From Symsagittifera roscoffensis (lineage: Eukaryota > Xenacoelomorpha > Acoela > Convolutidae), in NCBI RefSeq assembly GCF_963678635.1, contig NC_087065.1:75093345-75157344 (forward strand): 64,000 bases of DNA, in the 5' to 3' direction. The notes beneath the pieces were generated by a model, which did no database searches, was not told the DNA's origin, and saw only the letters and a program-made list of their open reading frames with translations. Of the stretch, positions 37,790 to 49,780 are shown in pieces; position 1 is the stretch's first letter; the number at the start of each line of letters is the position of its first letter. Both the position numbers and the translations under genes were made by a program.

Positions 37790-38248
37790 ACTTCCACGTA
37801 AATTTCAGACAATTTTCTACTTTTTAACTGCCATTTTTGACGGAAGTTTTTTAATACCGCTCAAAGGGTATTGTTGTCTTGAGCTTGAATTTGAAAAGGT
37901 ATTTCACCTGTGATCAATTTTTGTAAAGTTATGGGGGTTTAAAGATTGCCATTTTGGTCAATTTGGGACAATTAACGCGCGATAAATTTCTCACTTTTAA
38001 CGCGAACTCGTTCCAAATTGCTTGAAGGAAGCTTATTTACCCTAACTGATTTGTTAATAGGAGTGAAATTTATCACTTTGTTTTTTATATGGCGTGTGAG
38101 GGGATGATTTACAAAAACCTCAAATTAAAAAATATATATCGCTTTATTTTATTACATGTAATTTTTTCATGTTATTATTGCTCTATAAACCTTAAAAGGC
38201 AGTCGGAACATTAAGGGCGTCGCCCTTATACGAGAAGTCTTGTTTTGC
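37790..38248 (-). mobile_element. HINE-like dispersed element, minus copy
   Basis: On the minus strand it runs AACAAGACTTCTCGTATAAG, AATGTTCCGACTGCC, CACACGCCATATAAAAAAC, then TTAATTGTCCCAAATTGACC and CCCCCATAACTTTACA. The extreme right end is missing. Confidence 0.83.
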
Positions 38249-39249
38249 TTGTTTTGCTTCATTATTTCATTTTTTCTGAGTCTAAGCAAAAATATAGCTG
38301 GCAGAGCAATGAAAAATTCCTTCTTCAACAGTAAACTCCTGTCATACCTCGCTGAAATAACCTACTGGAAAATCAAGAAAGCAAATTACAATTTTAATTA
38401 CTTCGAGAAAAAGAGGGAAAGTTACTTGTGACGCAATACGTTTAATTACCTAGTGTATTAAATTTTCGCGCTTAAGTAAAATTGCCATATCGGCCCACAA
38501 CGATTTGTTCTACTGTTCAGGGATGGTGCAAGCCCGCCACTTCAAAGAGAGTAATCACACAATTCACCACACAAAAAAAATCATTGGCCATCACACATTT
38601 TCTCCAATAACTAAATGCAATCAGGCCAATACGTTGTCCGGGCTTGACAAGCAATGGACGCAAACAGTTATTGGCAACATGAACGTGAGGATGAGGACGA
38701 CACATGTAAAAAATTATAATCGAAATTGGCGAAGTGACCACATTCTTCAAAACTTTTTTCCCTGTGTATTTTTTTTTCGAAAAAGAATTTCATACAGACA
38801 AAAAATGATTGACATTTATTCAACTTCTTCATTCATTTATTCATCTTGTCAAACTGAGAGAGCAAGAAGAAAAAAGAAGGTTGAAGAAATTTGAAAAAAT
38901 TGTATACAGGGTATAAATTATTCTGAATTTACACTGCCTTTTGACCTCCCAGTAGTACTAACTAAAAATACTTTGAAACGAATTTATTAAAGATCTGACG
39001 CCATTCTTTCTCAATGATGGTAAAATTAGCTCAATTCTTGATTAAGTTATGTAGTTTCTCGTATCTACTTAACAAACCACCCCCTATAGTACCTACTTAA
39101 GAATCTCTACCCCAATAAATAAATACAGTAAATTAGCACTGCGCTTTCTATTGAGAATTCTAATTTTGCTGCATTCTGATTGGTCAAAAAATTGACCATT
39201 TTGATCTTCTTAACAATCCCCCCCCCCCTTTCTTGAAAAGGGTGAAGAT

Positions 39250-39672
39250 CAGGGGCGGATTTAGGGGGGGCATCGGACTACCCCCTCAGGGATTCGACCC
39301 CCTGCCGACCCAAAGGGTCCCCCCTTTGATACTTTTTCAGAAATCCATTTTTGGCCGATCGACCCTAAAGTTTTTCTAAAGGCGCCTTCGGCGCCAATAT
39401 ATACTAACTTTGAGGGGGAGCGCGCGCCAAAAAAACGCGATTTTTTTTGTCAAAATTTTTCAAAAAGTGCCCAAAAACGGCTTTTTTGACTGTTTTTTTT
39501 TAAATTTGCCTGCGGCGCAGAAAATTTAGTCAAAATAGGGGCAAAACAGTACTTTGGTAGAAATGGTAGAGCTCAAAAAATCAGTTTGGTCGACCTAAAA
39601 AAAAAAGGTTTTGGAAATTTTTTTGAAAATCCGCCCCCCCCCCCCCTCGAGAAAATCCTAGATCCGCCCCTG
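39250..39672 (+). mobile_element. hAT-type MITE with 8-bp target duplication
   Basis: The ends are CAGGGGCGGATTTAGG and CCTAGATCCGCCCCTG, inverted repeats that match except at one base. GTGAAGAT flanks both sides (39242-39249 and 39673-39680). CAGGGG ends with an 8-bp duplication are characteristic of hAT elements. The 423-base interior has no coding frame. It holds GGCGCCTTCGGCGCC, a perfect hairpin, and AGCGCGCGC. Confidence 0.95.
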
Positions 39673-39680
39673 GTGAAGAT

Positions 39681-41345
39681 TGTTATGTAGATCCATTTTT
39701 TGTTGCAAATTTACCGTACATAATACTTTTTATACATAACCGCTCATAAATGTGTGGAATTAGTGATTGCATATCTTGTCTCTTTCGATATCAAAAAGAA
39801 AACAGCATCTTTGCTTTTTTTCCGGGAACTTTGCATTAATTCGATTTACTTTTAGGACATTGCCAGTTCTCAGGTCAGAAGAAATTTACTTCCTCTCTAG
39901 AGTATTGAAGGGGTTAGTCGATTGAAAGTCGAGTTTTTTATTGGCTTCATTTTTTTACCTGAGGGAGCAATCGGGCTGCTACTCGTTAATGAATCCTTGA
40001 GGCTTTGTTCTATTTATTTTGATTAATGATTTAAATGCAATGGTCTTTTGCAAAGACAAATTGCTATGGTGCTTTCGGGGGTGATGAATTTAATTTAATT
40101 CTTTCAACTATGAAGACTTGTTACTAGTTATTAATCTTGAAATAAATAATGATTTTTTTTTTAAATCCCCCTCCCCAAATTCAAATTTAATCTTTTAAAA
40201 ACACTAATTGAAACAAAATTGATGCTTAGATGAGGTGGGGAAAGGAAAAACAGCTTAAAAACCTCTGGGATTCGACCCCGACGCCAGTCAGTTTTCGGCT
40301 GACCGACCGCAAACATTTGAGGCATCTTTGTTGCCCATATTTAGTTATGTTGAGAGTCAAAACTATAAAGCGCGCTAAAAGCCATGCACTGATAGCTTAT
40401 TTGTTCCATCTAAAAATAAGTCATCAAACTCGCTTCTGAAAAATAAAATTGTTCCATCACTGCAAACGAACTTTATTCTTATACGGTAAAACATTTTTTT
40501 CAAATACATTTTTAAAACACATTGAAACCAAGTCTATTTTTAACAACCTACTATAAAAAGGTGATTACCAAATAATTGACATCCTGCCAGTTTGTAATCT
40601 CATTAGAAGCGGTTTGCCTTATACTTGACCCCTTTTCAAACATTCGGTCGCCTTTTCAATTAAGCTTAGACCACAGGGAAAAGAACTTAATCTGAAAAAA
40701 AAGAACTAAAATTGAAAAAATGCTAAGAAATGAGGTCCACCTTTTTTTAATAACCTAGATTCAATTTTTTCTCTCTTTTTTCTCTTTTGAATTACATTTT
40801 TCCAATTTAAAAAAAATAATGATTTTTTATTAGTTTTTCCCCGCAATTCTGGGGTCATTTTACTCATTCCGCCCAATTTTCTTAATTTTAAGAATTTGTA
40901 ATATTTATTGTATAAATGCAACAAAACATTGATAGCACTGATTGGTTTAGTTAACACAAATTCGATTATTTATTTCATTGGCCAAATTTGGAGCAATTCT
41001 GAAAGTGGTCGATTTTCCTGGAGCTATTTTCTGTTTTTTTCTAGTCTTGGTAAAACTCTGCAGCTTGTTTGAAACAAGAGAAAAAATTTACCAAACAATC
41101 TAAGTTTTTAGCTAATTTGGCTAATTCAATTAAAACGATCAGCACAACTTTTTGAGATAGTGCTGAAATAATTGATTGGCTAACTCTAGTCAATTAGATT
41201 TAAGCAAAATAGTTCCAGTTCAATTTGTTGAATTATTGAAATTTGGGCGGAATTACTAAAAATACACCGACTCTGTAGAAATTCGATGAGTCATGAACTG
41301 GGTAACAATTTATTTGGGACCAATTTTTCACTAGTTTAATAATTA
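39681..41345. other. Intergenic, with a MITE remnant
   Basis: A decayed piece of the hAT-type MITE (GGGATTCGACCCCGACGCC, then GGCTGACCGACCGCAAA) lies at about 40268-40335. The rest shows no gene. Confidence 0.45.
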
Positions 41346-41351
41346 ATCATA

Positions 41352-41745
41352 AAAAAGGCTGCTCGTATATCAGAGCAAAGCCCTTAATGTTCCGACTGTC
41401 CATAAACTGGTTGATGAAATATTGAAAAAATATGAACCTGAAGCTAAATATTAAGACTCGTGCATGGCAATAATAAGACCATTTAGTCCCGTCTCAATTG
41501 AAGTTGGAATGATTTTGTGGCGAGGGATAGTTCGCCACGCGTAATTATTGCGCGTTAGAATTTCAACGTTTTTCTATTTTTGAGCGTTTCACAGCACAAC
41601 AACTGTGAGGAAAGTCTAGAAGTTAGCGCGCCCCTTCTGAGATCTCAAAAAATTAAAGATCGATCCTCACAGGGAAATAGTTTTGAGATTTGGTCCCAAT
41701 AAAAAAAACGAGCATATATATTCCTTACTTTCTTCGATAGTTTGC
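41352..41745 (+). mobile_element. Decayed HINE-like copy
   Basis: The left end has GGCTGCTCGTATATCAGAGC and AATGTTCCGACTGTCC, and the right end GAGCATATATATTCC. The middle is much altered. Confidence 0.65.
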
Positions 41746-43020
41746 AAGTCTGTCTTTCCTTGGTGCATTACATGCCGCACATGCCTTAATTGAAAAGCAA
41801 TCAAACACTGTACGTGAAATGACAATTGAAAGACATCACTCAGTTTGTATCGAGTGGCCTTTTAAATTTAAAAAGAAGCTAATTGACTATGTATGTTTTA
41901 ACAATCATATTTTGTATGTATAAAAAAACAATTGATAAAAACTAAATTTCATAATGAACTGAAATGGTTTGAAAAATCTCCGCAAAAAAAACAGAACACT
42001 GTGGGTACTTGCGAATCTTTTTAAAGAATATGGGTTACAGGAATCGATCAGACTCGTAGCATACGCAGTGATCAACAATCTTTTTGGAAATTATTTTAAT
42101 GAAATTAAGGTTTTTTCGTACAGTTTCAGAATTTCAAAACGCAAAATTTCCAGATGTTTTTCTTTCTATATAAAACCAATAAGATTGTTTCTTCTCCAGA
42201 CAATTTTGACTTTATAAATACATATTTTTTTCATACCACAATTTTTCCATGCAAAAAAAATATCGAAGTAGTGGGCTTTAAAAACTTTTTCTTTCTCTTT
42301 TCAATTATAAACTTAATCTATCATAGTCATTATTTGAGCTAATAAAACTTCTTAAAAAGCTTTGCCGATATTAGAAAAATTCAATAATCCAATTGAAGCT
42401 GCAATTTAAAAAATTGTTTCGAGAAACTTTGCCGGTGTGAAGAATCCCTTTTACTCATAATATTTTTGCGCATTGAAGTACAACATTCACTATTTATCAA
42501 AAGTTAAAGGTTTCTGAACTGCTTACAAAAGTGATTTGGTTACTAATCATATCAAAAACATTTTCGTTATTTTTAGAATCAAAATCCGAGTTCTGTCGCT
42601 AAGCAAATTATAGATGGTATTTGTCAATGTAATGTGATCTGTAGCTAACATATGTACAATTTTTTTTATTTATTTGAAAAATTTTGTTTATAATGATTTA
42701 TTAAAAAATCATACTTATTGTTCCGTTTTTCGAAAAAAAACTGAAAGAAAAGTTTTTTTCTGCATCCAAGTTTCGACTCTCTGAAAATATTCTTTTTCTA
42801 CCAAATTTTTTTTAGTTCAAACTTTTGACTAAAAAAAACAATTTTTCTTTCTTATCAAAACAAGAAGCACTGATTAACCTTACTGCTCTTCAACGTCTTG
42901 TGGAAAAAGTTTTTAACACAGAAATTTTAATGTTTGAAACCTTCGGAATAATAAATTTAAACTTTTTAGCCTTTTAATCCTCCAACACGTATTTAAGCTA
43001 AAAAGTAATAGATTTTGGAA
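41746..43020. other. Intergenic AT-rich stretch
   Basis: Very AT-rich, with no supported feature. Confidence 0.4.
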
Positions 43021-43560
43021 CTGATAATGCGATTTAACAAATCAAATTGACTGCCTCAATTCATTTTGCAAAGATTTAATACGCTTTGATAGAACGAAAC
43101 ATCGCGTTAGTTATCCCACTTTGATCGAATTGGCCATAAAGCATTTTTGATTCATTAGTTACAAAACGGTCGCAAGCGCTCAAATCATTATTAAAATTAG
43201 CTAGTTCTTAAAATTATTAAAACGGCTAGTTCTTAAAATGGCAAGTCATTATAAAAATGGCTAGTTAAAAAGACAAAAATTGTCTGGAAAAAAATTAAAG
43301 AGGGCAAATTTTCCTTCATTTTCCTAGGAAATTGCAAAAATAAGACTGCTCATGTCAGAGCAAAGCGCTGAATGTTCGGACTGCCCGTTCAACGGCCGAT
43401 AAAAAAGTATCACACGCTACAAAAAGCACAAAGTGATATTTTTACGTTTTGAGTAAAGGCAAATTAAATTGCCATATTAAGCTTTTTTATCACATCAAAT
43501 TAGCCAAATTTCAAGCACGTAACTTAAAAAAAACGGTTGCAGGTGGAAGCGCAGGAAATG
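43021..43560 (+). mobile_element. Two decayed HINE-like fragments
   Basis: A right-hand part (GCGATTTAACAAATCAAATT, ATCGCGTTAGTTATCCC) at 43,030-43,330 is followed by a left end (AAGACTGCTCATGTCAGAGC, AATGTTCGGACTGCC, CACACGCTACAAAAAGC) at 43,341-43,560, in the same orientation. Confidence 0.55.
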
Positions 43561-43806
43561 ATTTCAACATATCACCAGTTTCTAGATGATAATAGACACT
43601 CCTGTCATAATTGGCAAGCCCAAAAAATGAAAAGGGTCTGAAAAAAATAAACCAACCAACGCTATATTTAGATTTGCATTAAAGCCCAGGCCGGCGGCAA
43701 GCTCGCGTAACTTGAAAATCATATTGTAATTGAATTGAGGCAAGCTAATGAGTCCAATTATATTGCAAGTAAAAAAAATATTTGGTGACTTTGAACATGA
43801 AATTGC

Positions 43807-43829
43807 GGGTGGGGGGGGGGGGGGGGGGT
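43807..43829 (+). repeat. Poly-G tract
   Basis: A run of G interrupted by one T, unusual in this AT-rich setting. It could form quadruplex structures or mark an assembly slip. Confidence 0.9.
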
Positions 43830-44403
43830 TGGTTTTTTTTTTAAACAATGTCAGACACGTTAAGTAGCAGTCGTAATTAGGATAACTTGGATAATCAAAA
43901 TGGTAAAAATGTCAAATGGGATGAAATTGAAGCTTTGCTTTGCAGCATTATTTAGGCTAGCTTACATTCTAATTCTCAAGGTCTTCAATTTTTTCAGTCT
44001 ACAATTTTTTCCAATAATTTTAACTTTTCAAATCATTAAGCCTCAACTTCCTCGACCAATTTACAGGACAGTCTGAACATCTGCAAGTAGTCTTCTTTTT
44101 CTACATACGATTACATTGAAATTTGTAACTTATAAAGGTTTGGAAGACATTTGAGGAACAGTGGTACACTGAATTACTTTTTGTATTTTGAAATCTTTTC
44201 GTTTTTTTTTTCATAAAAACGACAATTTTATTCGCTTGCTTGGATTTCGACAAATCACCCTTTTTGGTTATAAATATTATACAAAAGTTGTCGTAAAGTT
44301 ATTTTTTAAGCAGTACTATAATGCTTACATCTTTTACAAGAAAAGTCAGCTACTCAAGGAAAGTTCAGCGTAATATCATTTTTTTGATTGCTTATAATTT
44401 TCT

Positions 44404-44757
44404 TTAAGAAAACTGCTGACGTAGCGGTAAAAAGTTATCAGCCCTATTATCAAAAATATCGTTTATCAAAGCCAGAAGCAAGCGTTTGAAGAAAAATTTA
44501 ACATCAATCAGGTAGCCATCATTCGCGTAATTAAGCAGCATAAGTCTGACCCTTTGAAAAGGAACTCTTGAAGCCACCCAGGAATTACGATTGATCGACT
44601 GCTTGAAAGAAATACTTTGAAAAATATATATATTCAGAATTACAAAATGATCAGCAGTAAGTTTGAACTCAGTGAACTCAGGTGTCTGAGTGTTATTATG
44701 AATGCGAAAATTAATGTCATCAAAGGTCATATCACCATAAAGGGGGCTATTGTTATC
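44404..44757 (-). CDS. Candidate terminal exon, unknown protein
   Basis: On the minus strand an acceptor (CTATTAGATAG|GAT) opens 117 codons to TAA. The product includes PLYGDMTFDDINFRIHNNTQ, then FTEFKLTADHFVILN, SWVASRVPFQRVRLMLLNYA, and ends in a hydrophobic-basic helix (FFFKRLLLALINDIFDN) and NFLPLRQQFS. Codon use varies at third positions and the frame is long for such AT-rich DNA. The tail faintly recalls lipid-binding BPI-type C-termini (hydrophobic helix, N-x-R, F-x-P-L), too weak to name. A start at the internal ATG (44730) is also possible. Confidence 0.45.
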   Translation of the reverse strand, partial: DNNSPLYGDMTFDDINFRIHNNTQTPEFTEFKLTADHFVILNIYIFQSISFKQSINRNSWVASRVPFQRVRLMLLNYANDGYLIDVKFFFKRLLLALINDIFDNRADNFLPLRQQFS

Positions 44758-45065
44758 CTATCTAATAGAGAAACCCCCGGAATTTTGATTCTTCTATGTT
44801 ATTGAGAACCCCCAAGAGCCTGGTTAATGGAAACTAACCACTGTGTACAAAGGAATCGAAGCTAACCAGAATCGAACATGAAAAAAAAGTGAGCAAAAAC
44901 ATCTTGAAGAACTCTTCAGTTTTGTATATTTGGGACAGTGTTAAATTAATACGTAACTGATCTGTATTTTTTGCTAATTCTTTTGGTCCGTTAGGTTTAA
45001 ACTTTGCTTGGCTTATTTATAGATCAGCCTTATTTACAATACTGTACTAATGATTTGTAACTTAC

Positions 45066-45131
45066 TATAATGTTCCGAATCAAAGAGAACTGGCGTGTAA
45101 ACGATTTTTCCGATCATGCCAGCATTTGGCG
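45066..45131 (-). CDS. Candidate small exon upstream of the 44.4 kb exon
   Basis: Minus-strand acceptor with a good pyrimidine tract (CTACTCACGAAG|CG) and a canonical donor (A|GTAAGT) frame 21 full codons: PNAGMIGKIVYTPVLFDSEH and Y. The phase at its end does not join directly to the 44757 exon start, so either another small exon lies between or the two are unrelated. Confidence 0.35.
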
Positions 45132-46293
45132 CTTCGTGAGTAGTAGAAAGAAGTCAGTGTTAGCTTAGCTTCAAGATATTATCCCAATCAAACCAAAAAT
45201 GACCTCGAATGAAAAAGAATTAAATACTGCCCCATTTGAGTGCTTCATGTTTCGTAGTTTTTTTAAAACTCATTGATCATTTTAAGGTATAAGTACTATA
45301 GTTAAGCCCCTAAAATTTTGATCGGTAGAGGGGATTTTTTTTGTGCTTAAAAATTTCCGAAACAGGGTGAGCAGTGTAGTTTAATTGTATTTTTGAAACT
45401 TTCTCAAAAATCGCGGGGACCCATCTTTCATACTTGCTATTTTCAGGGACCCAAATACCTACCATAAACTTGCGCGCATTTTAACTTCGAGTTATTGCTT
45501 TAACCGGTATAAACCATATTGACTTCAAGTGTAAACCGGTCTTAAAATAGTTTTAAAACAGGGCTTAAATCATTTATAAAAAGAATTAAGTAAAGATTTT
45601 GAATTTGAAATTTAAAACGCAGATTGAAAAATAAATTTTTCCCTGGGTTTCATTTTGTTCCAGCAAAAGCGTGGTTTTCTTAAAATTTGAGTTTGATTAT
45701 AATTTGTATTTCTGAAGTTTTTTTCGTAATAATTTTTAAGTAATTTTATGTTTTTTTTTCACAAATGATGCTATTTTGACTGCATTTATGCATCGAGTTT
45801 GCAAGAGTTAGTGGGGATTTTGGCCTGATTTGGGGACTTTGATGGATTACCTAATTCCCTTGAGGTTGATTTTGAAACAATTCTGGTGTGACAAATCGAG
45901 GCTTAGTCGCTGTTTCAAAAAGAAAAGAACCCTCAAGACTTGGCGCTTATCCATTTTTGCGACAATATTTGACCTTATTTTAATCTTAATCCACGCCATC
46001 ATTTTGCGTCTCAGACAAAAATTTGAGGGTTGATTTGAGGGTTCTGGTCGATTAAAATTGGAATGTTATCCGATCACTTTTTGATTAATGCTGATTAATC
46101 CCAACGGGTAAACCCCTTTTTTTGCTTAGCAGCGAATATTTTTTTGTTTTAGTTGTGTATTATTTGTCCCGAACAGGGCAATTAAAAAATCTAGTTTGAA
46201 ACATCAGTAAGATGCACTTCGAATTATTTATTGCATCTATTAACTGAAACGTCAATCAAGACTTTAGAAACAAATGGGGTTAAAAATAACAAT

Positions 46294-46766
46294 GAACAAG
46301 ACTGCCTGTATCAGGGCAAAGCCCTAAATGTTCCAACTGCCCTTTTAGGGGCTTTGTAGCAGTGTTCGGTTTGAACAGAATTGATGCATTTTTCAAAAAA
46401 AAAATTAAAAAATTCTTTTGAGACTTTTCTTAGTAAAATCATAACCCCACGCGTAATAATAAGTATGTTAGGTGATATATCGTTATTGATAATATGTTGA
46501 GATAATATTCTTCGGTCATCAAATCTAATCGAAACCAATTAACTGAAAGCTGAACTTTTCCAATTCGGTTTTAAAAACGCCACAACCCCCAAACTTAACC
46601 CCTGATATCCCCCGATGCTAAAACCCCCGTCACTTTACAAAAAATGAACACTAGTGAAACGCCTTTCCAATTTGAGCTTAAAACAGCAATTTAGAGATAA
46701 AACTTGAAACAGCAATCTAAAATCCCGAGCACAAATATTCTGTCATTTTTTTCAAAATTCGAACAG
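46294..46766 (+). mobile_element. HINE-like dispersed element
   Basis: The left end reads AACAAGACTGCCTGTATCAG with the hairpin CAGGGCAAAGCCCTA. The right end is CCGAGCACAAATATTC, then AAATTCGAACAG. The next copy starts within about 10 bases. Confidence 0.83.
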
Positions 46767-46771
46767 TTAGA

Positions 46772-47235
46772 ACCAACAAAACTTCTCGCATATCCAGGCG
46801 AAGCCCTGAAAATTCCGACTGCATTTTGAGGTGAATTAAAAAAAACTTGTGAAAAAATTTAATTTGAAAAATTGAAAAAGAAATGAAAATAGAATTTTCT
46901 TGGTTCATTTTTTCTTCATCAAACGCTAAAGTACCCAAAAAGGTATTTAGCGCCTTGTATCATAATAATAAATAAAAAAAATTAAAACGACTTGTGTCAA
47001 TACTATTTTGAACAATACAATCCAACGCTTACGTTGGCTATAAGAACTCAATTTATCGCGCGTTAATAATCCAAAGCTAGTCAACTTAGCAACTTTCGGA
47101 CCCCCATAACATTACAGAAAAGATCACAGAAGAAATTTTTTGAACGAGAGTTCCTGCTAAAAATATTTTTCAGATGGTGTAAAAATTTAGTATGAACTCA
47201 AAAAACGAACCAAAAAAAGAGTGAATTTAAAAAAC
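46772..47235 (+). mobile_element. HINE-like dispersed element, tandem to the previous one
   Basis: The left end reads AACAAAACTTCTCGCATATC, CAGGCGAAGCCCTG and AATTCCGACTGC. The core has TTATCGCGCGTTAATAATCC and CCCCCATAACATTACAG. The right end has decayed. Confidence 0.75.
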
Positions 47236-47346
47236 CAATAGAAGCATAAATTTTTGAGCAACACAGCCCATCTTGGCGAATCGGTGATCTTCCCCTGGTT
47301 AAAAACCACACGAATTTTTCTGGTCAATTTTTTTGGTCAATCAATT

Positions 47347-47400
47347 AAAATTGCGTCCCCTGCAAGCAACGGGTGCGGATCATGGTGGGCCTCGCACAAC
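47347..47400 (-). mobile_element. Fragment of tRNA-derived SINE
   Basis: Reverse complement GAGGCCCACCATGATCCG and CACCCGTTGCTTG, matching part of the SINE at 52.2 kb (GAGGCCCACCATGATGCGGG). Confidence 0.6.
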
Positions 47401-48224
47401 TGATTTTTTGACTGAGAGTCGAAAACATAGCCGCTTCACAACGCTTCCCTGAATGTTTTTCACAGCTAACAGAGCTTCATACTTTAAAAGTTCTCCCTTG
47501 TTTTATTTACTCCAATAATAAAAATACAAAAAGCCAATATTTCAAACCGCTTTCCCTTGGGTTTTAACATGATTGTCACTGGTTTCTTTCTGATGATTAT
47601 CTGTGACATCTGATTTTTGCTGTAAAAAATTGAAAGAAAAAGAAAAAGACTCAAAAATTCAAAAACCAATTTGCTTAATTAAGTTTGAGCTTTAAACAAT
47701 TAAAAGTTCGATACCTTCAATTCTTTTTTGTTTGGTCTCAAAAAAGGCAAACATTATGAGAATAAAGTTTGAAGTTGTTTTCATTTTCAAATTTTGCCGG
47801 TTTGCTTTTCACTTATACTTCACTCCTATGTAGCCTCCTATTATAATAGAAATTTAAAAACTTTGACGACCCTCTAACAAAATAATGGTAAGACTAACGA
47901 ACAGGAGTCATTTGATCGGTTGCAAAAACTAAATATTTCCGAATTATTGCGATTGCTTTTGCGATTCTCATGAGCGTTTCACTGATGGTCAAACCAACAA
48001 AAACACCATCTTATCAACCCAGGAGTCACAAAGATCAATCACATCAATCAGAACAAAAAACTTCTGAAATTTGAGATTTAATCTGAAATTTTTATGAGCA
48101 AGAGCCTGTCTTATGATTCAGTGACAATCTTTTAATTAACCTGCTGTTTTTCTGTTTAATTAAGCATCTTCTGTTTTTTCTTAAATTAAAATCGTTTCGT
48201 AAAAAGCATTAAACTTCAATAAAA

Positions 48225-49780
48225 ATTACATCAAAGAACCAACTTTTGGTAATTTGACCAATCAAAGGGAATAAAAAGTCACAAGGGCTAAAAACATTTC
48301 TGTTTTTCGTAACAGTGTTGCTTATAATTGAATCGTAGAAGAGGAAAAACATCCAAGAAAGAACACTAGTAGGTAGCAGATCTGGAAAAACCCAATTGCG
48401 TAAAAACTTCCTCACAAAATTGAAGTTTCTTGAGTTAAGGTATGATATTCGAGAACAAAAAATGCAGAAAAAAAATGCAGTTTCAGGAAAAGCCCTTAAG
48501 TGAAAACCTCTTCAGAAAATTAAAACCTCTCAAAATAGGGATATGACATCTCACAAATTGTACGTAAAAGAGCCAATCTTTTGATGTTCCGACTGATGAG
48601 AAAATTTTTCAAATTATTTGAGATGAAACATTTATGTTCCGACTTTCGTAACGAAAGTAACGGAATATTTGTGCTCGGGGTGGTTTTTTTTCTTCAGACA
48701 AATTTCGACTTTTTAACTAGCCATTTTTGACATCATTCGAAAACTACTGTTGTCCTAAGATTAAAATTGGAAAGATATTTCACCTGTGATTATTTTTGTA
48801 AAGTTATGGGGGCTTAAAGATTGCCATATTGACCAATTTAGGACAATTAAAGTTCGATACATTTCGCGCTATTAACGCGTAAGCGAGATTAATCCGTCTA
48901 AGAAATCGTTCCAAATTGGTTCAAGGAAGATTATAAGCCATAATTGATTTGTTAATAGAAGCACAATCTCTCACTTTGATTTTAACATGGCGTGTAGGAG
49001 GATGTTATCACAAAAAAACTCAAATGTTTTAGAAACAAAAATTTTAATTTTTTTTATTACATTTAAATTTTTCATTTTATTACTGCTCCGTAGACCTTAA
49101 AAGGCAGTCAAAACATTCAAGGTTTCGCCCTGATAAGAGCAATCTTGTTTGGTTTTTGTTCCCCATTTGCTTCTAACTAAAGTACAAAGCTGTACAATGA
49201 AGAATTACTTGCAGCAATTCTAGGGAAAACGCCCTTAAATACGAACCTCTGTACAAATTAAAACTTTTGAATAGAGTTTTGTTATTTGAATAAAGTCCAC
49301 ATCAAAAAGCCAACTTTTTGATGTTCCGACCGATCAAAGAAAACTGAATTCATTGGGCTGAAATCATTTTTGTTTTTCTTTCAATAATGCATATGGTGAA
49401 AGACGCATAGAAATTAGCTGTCCAGTGAAAAACTACTTGTAGCAGTTCTAAGAAAAGCTCCCTTTAATGAATTCATCCTAAGAAGATTAAACCTCTCAAA
49501 ACCTCTCGCATGATATTTGAACAAAATATACAGCAAAGAACCAACGTTCTAAGCAATGAGAGGTTATTCAAATTATTCGGACAGAAAATATATTTGTTTT
49601 CGGTTCCAAATTTGAATAGTATCTATAGTCCAAGTCTGGTTGAACAAAGCTCTCTAATAAGAAACACCTGTTGCAATTAAAGGAAAAGCGGTATGATACT
49701 TGAACTAAGTCTACATCAAAGAGTCAATCTTTTGGTTTTCCGTCCAATCATAGGGTATTAAACTCATTTGGGATGAAAAA
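48225..49780 (+). repeat. Diverged ~200-bp tandem repeat, interrupted
   Basis: Related units carry ACATCAAAGAACCAACTTTT near 48,229 and relatives near 48,568, 49,297, 49,531 and 49,715, each followed by a TTCCGACYGAT-like string and an AACCTCT...AAAATTAAAACCTCTC block. A HINE-like element splits the array at 48,629. Confidence 0.6.
48629..49152 (-). mobile_element. HINE-like dispersed element, minus copy
   Basis: A complete-looking copy. The minus-strand left end reads AACAAGATTGCTCTTATCAG and the right end CCGAGCACAAATATTCCGTT, then ACTTTCGTTACGAAAGTC and GGAACATAAA. The 3' hairpin arms GTTAC/GTAAC are intact. Confidence 0.88.

Noticed and set aside
38505-38894. 129-residue plus-strand frame overlapping a 77-residue minus-strand frame
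   Set aside because: Both strands are open over a locally GC-richer patch, but I see no convincing splice sites, homology or start context to favour either. It is worth a search but not supportable as a gene.
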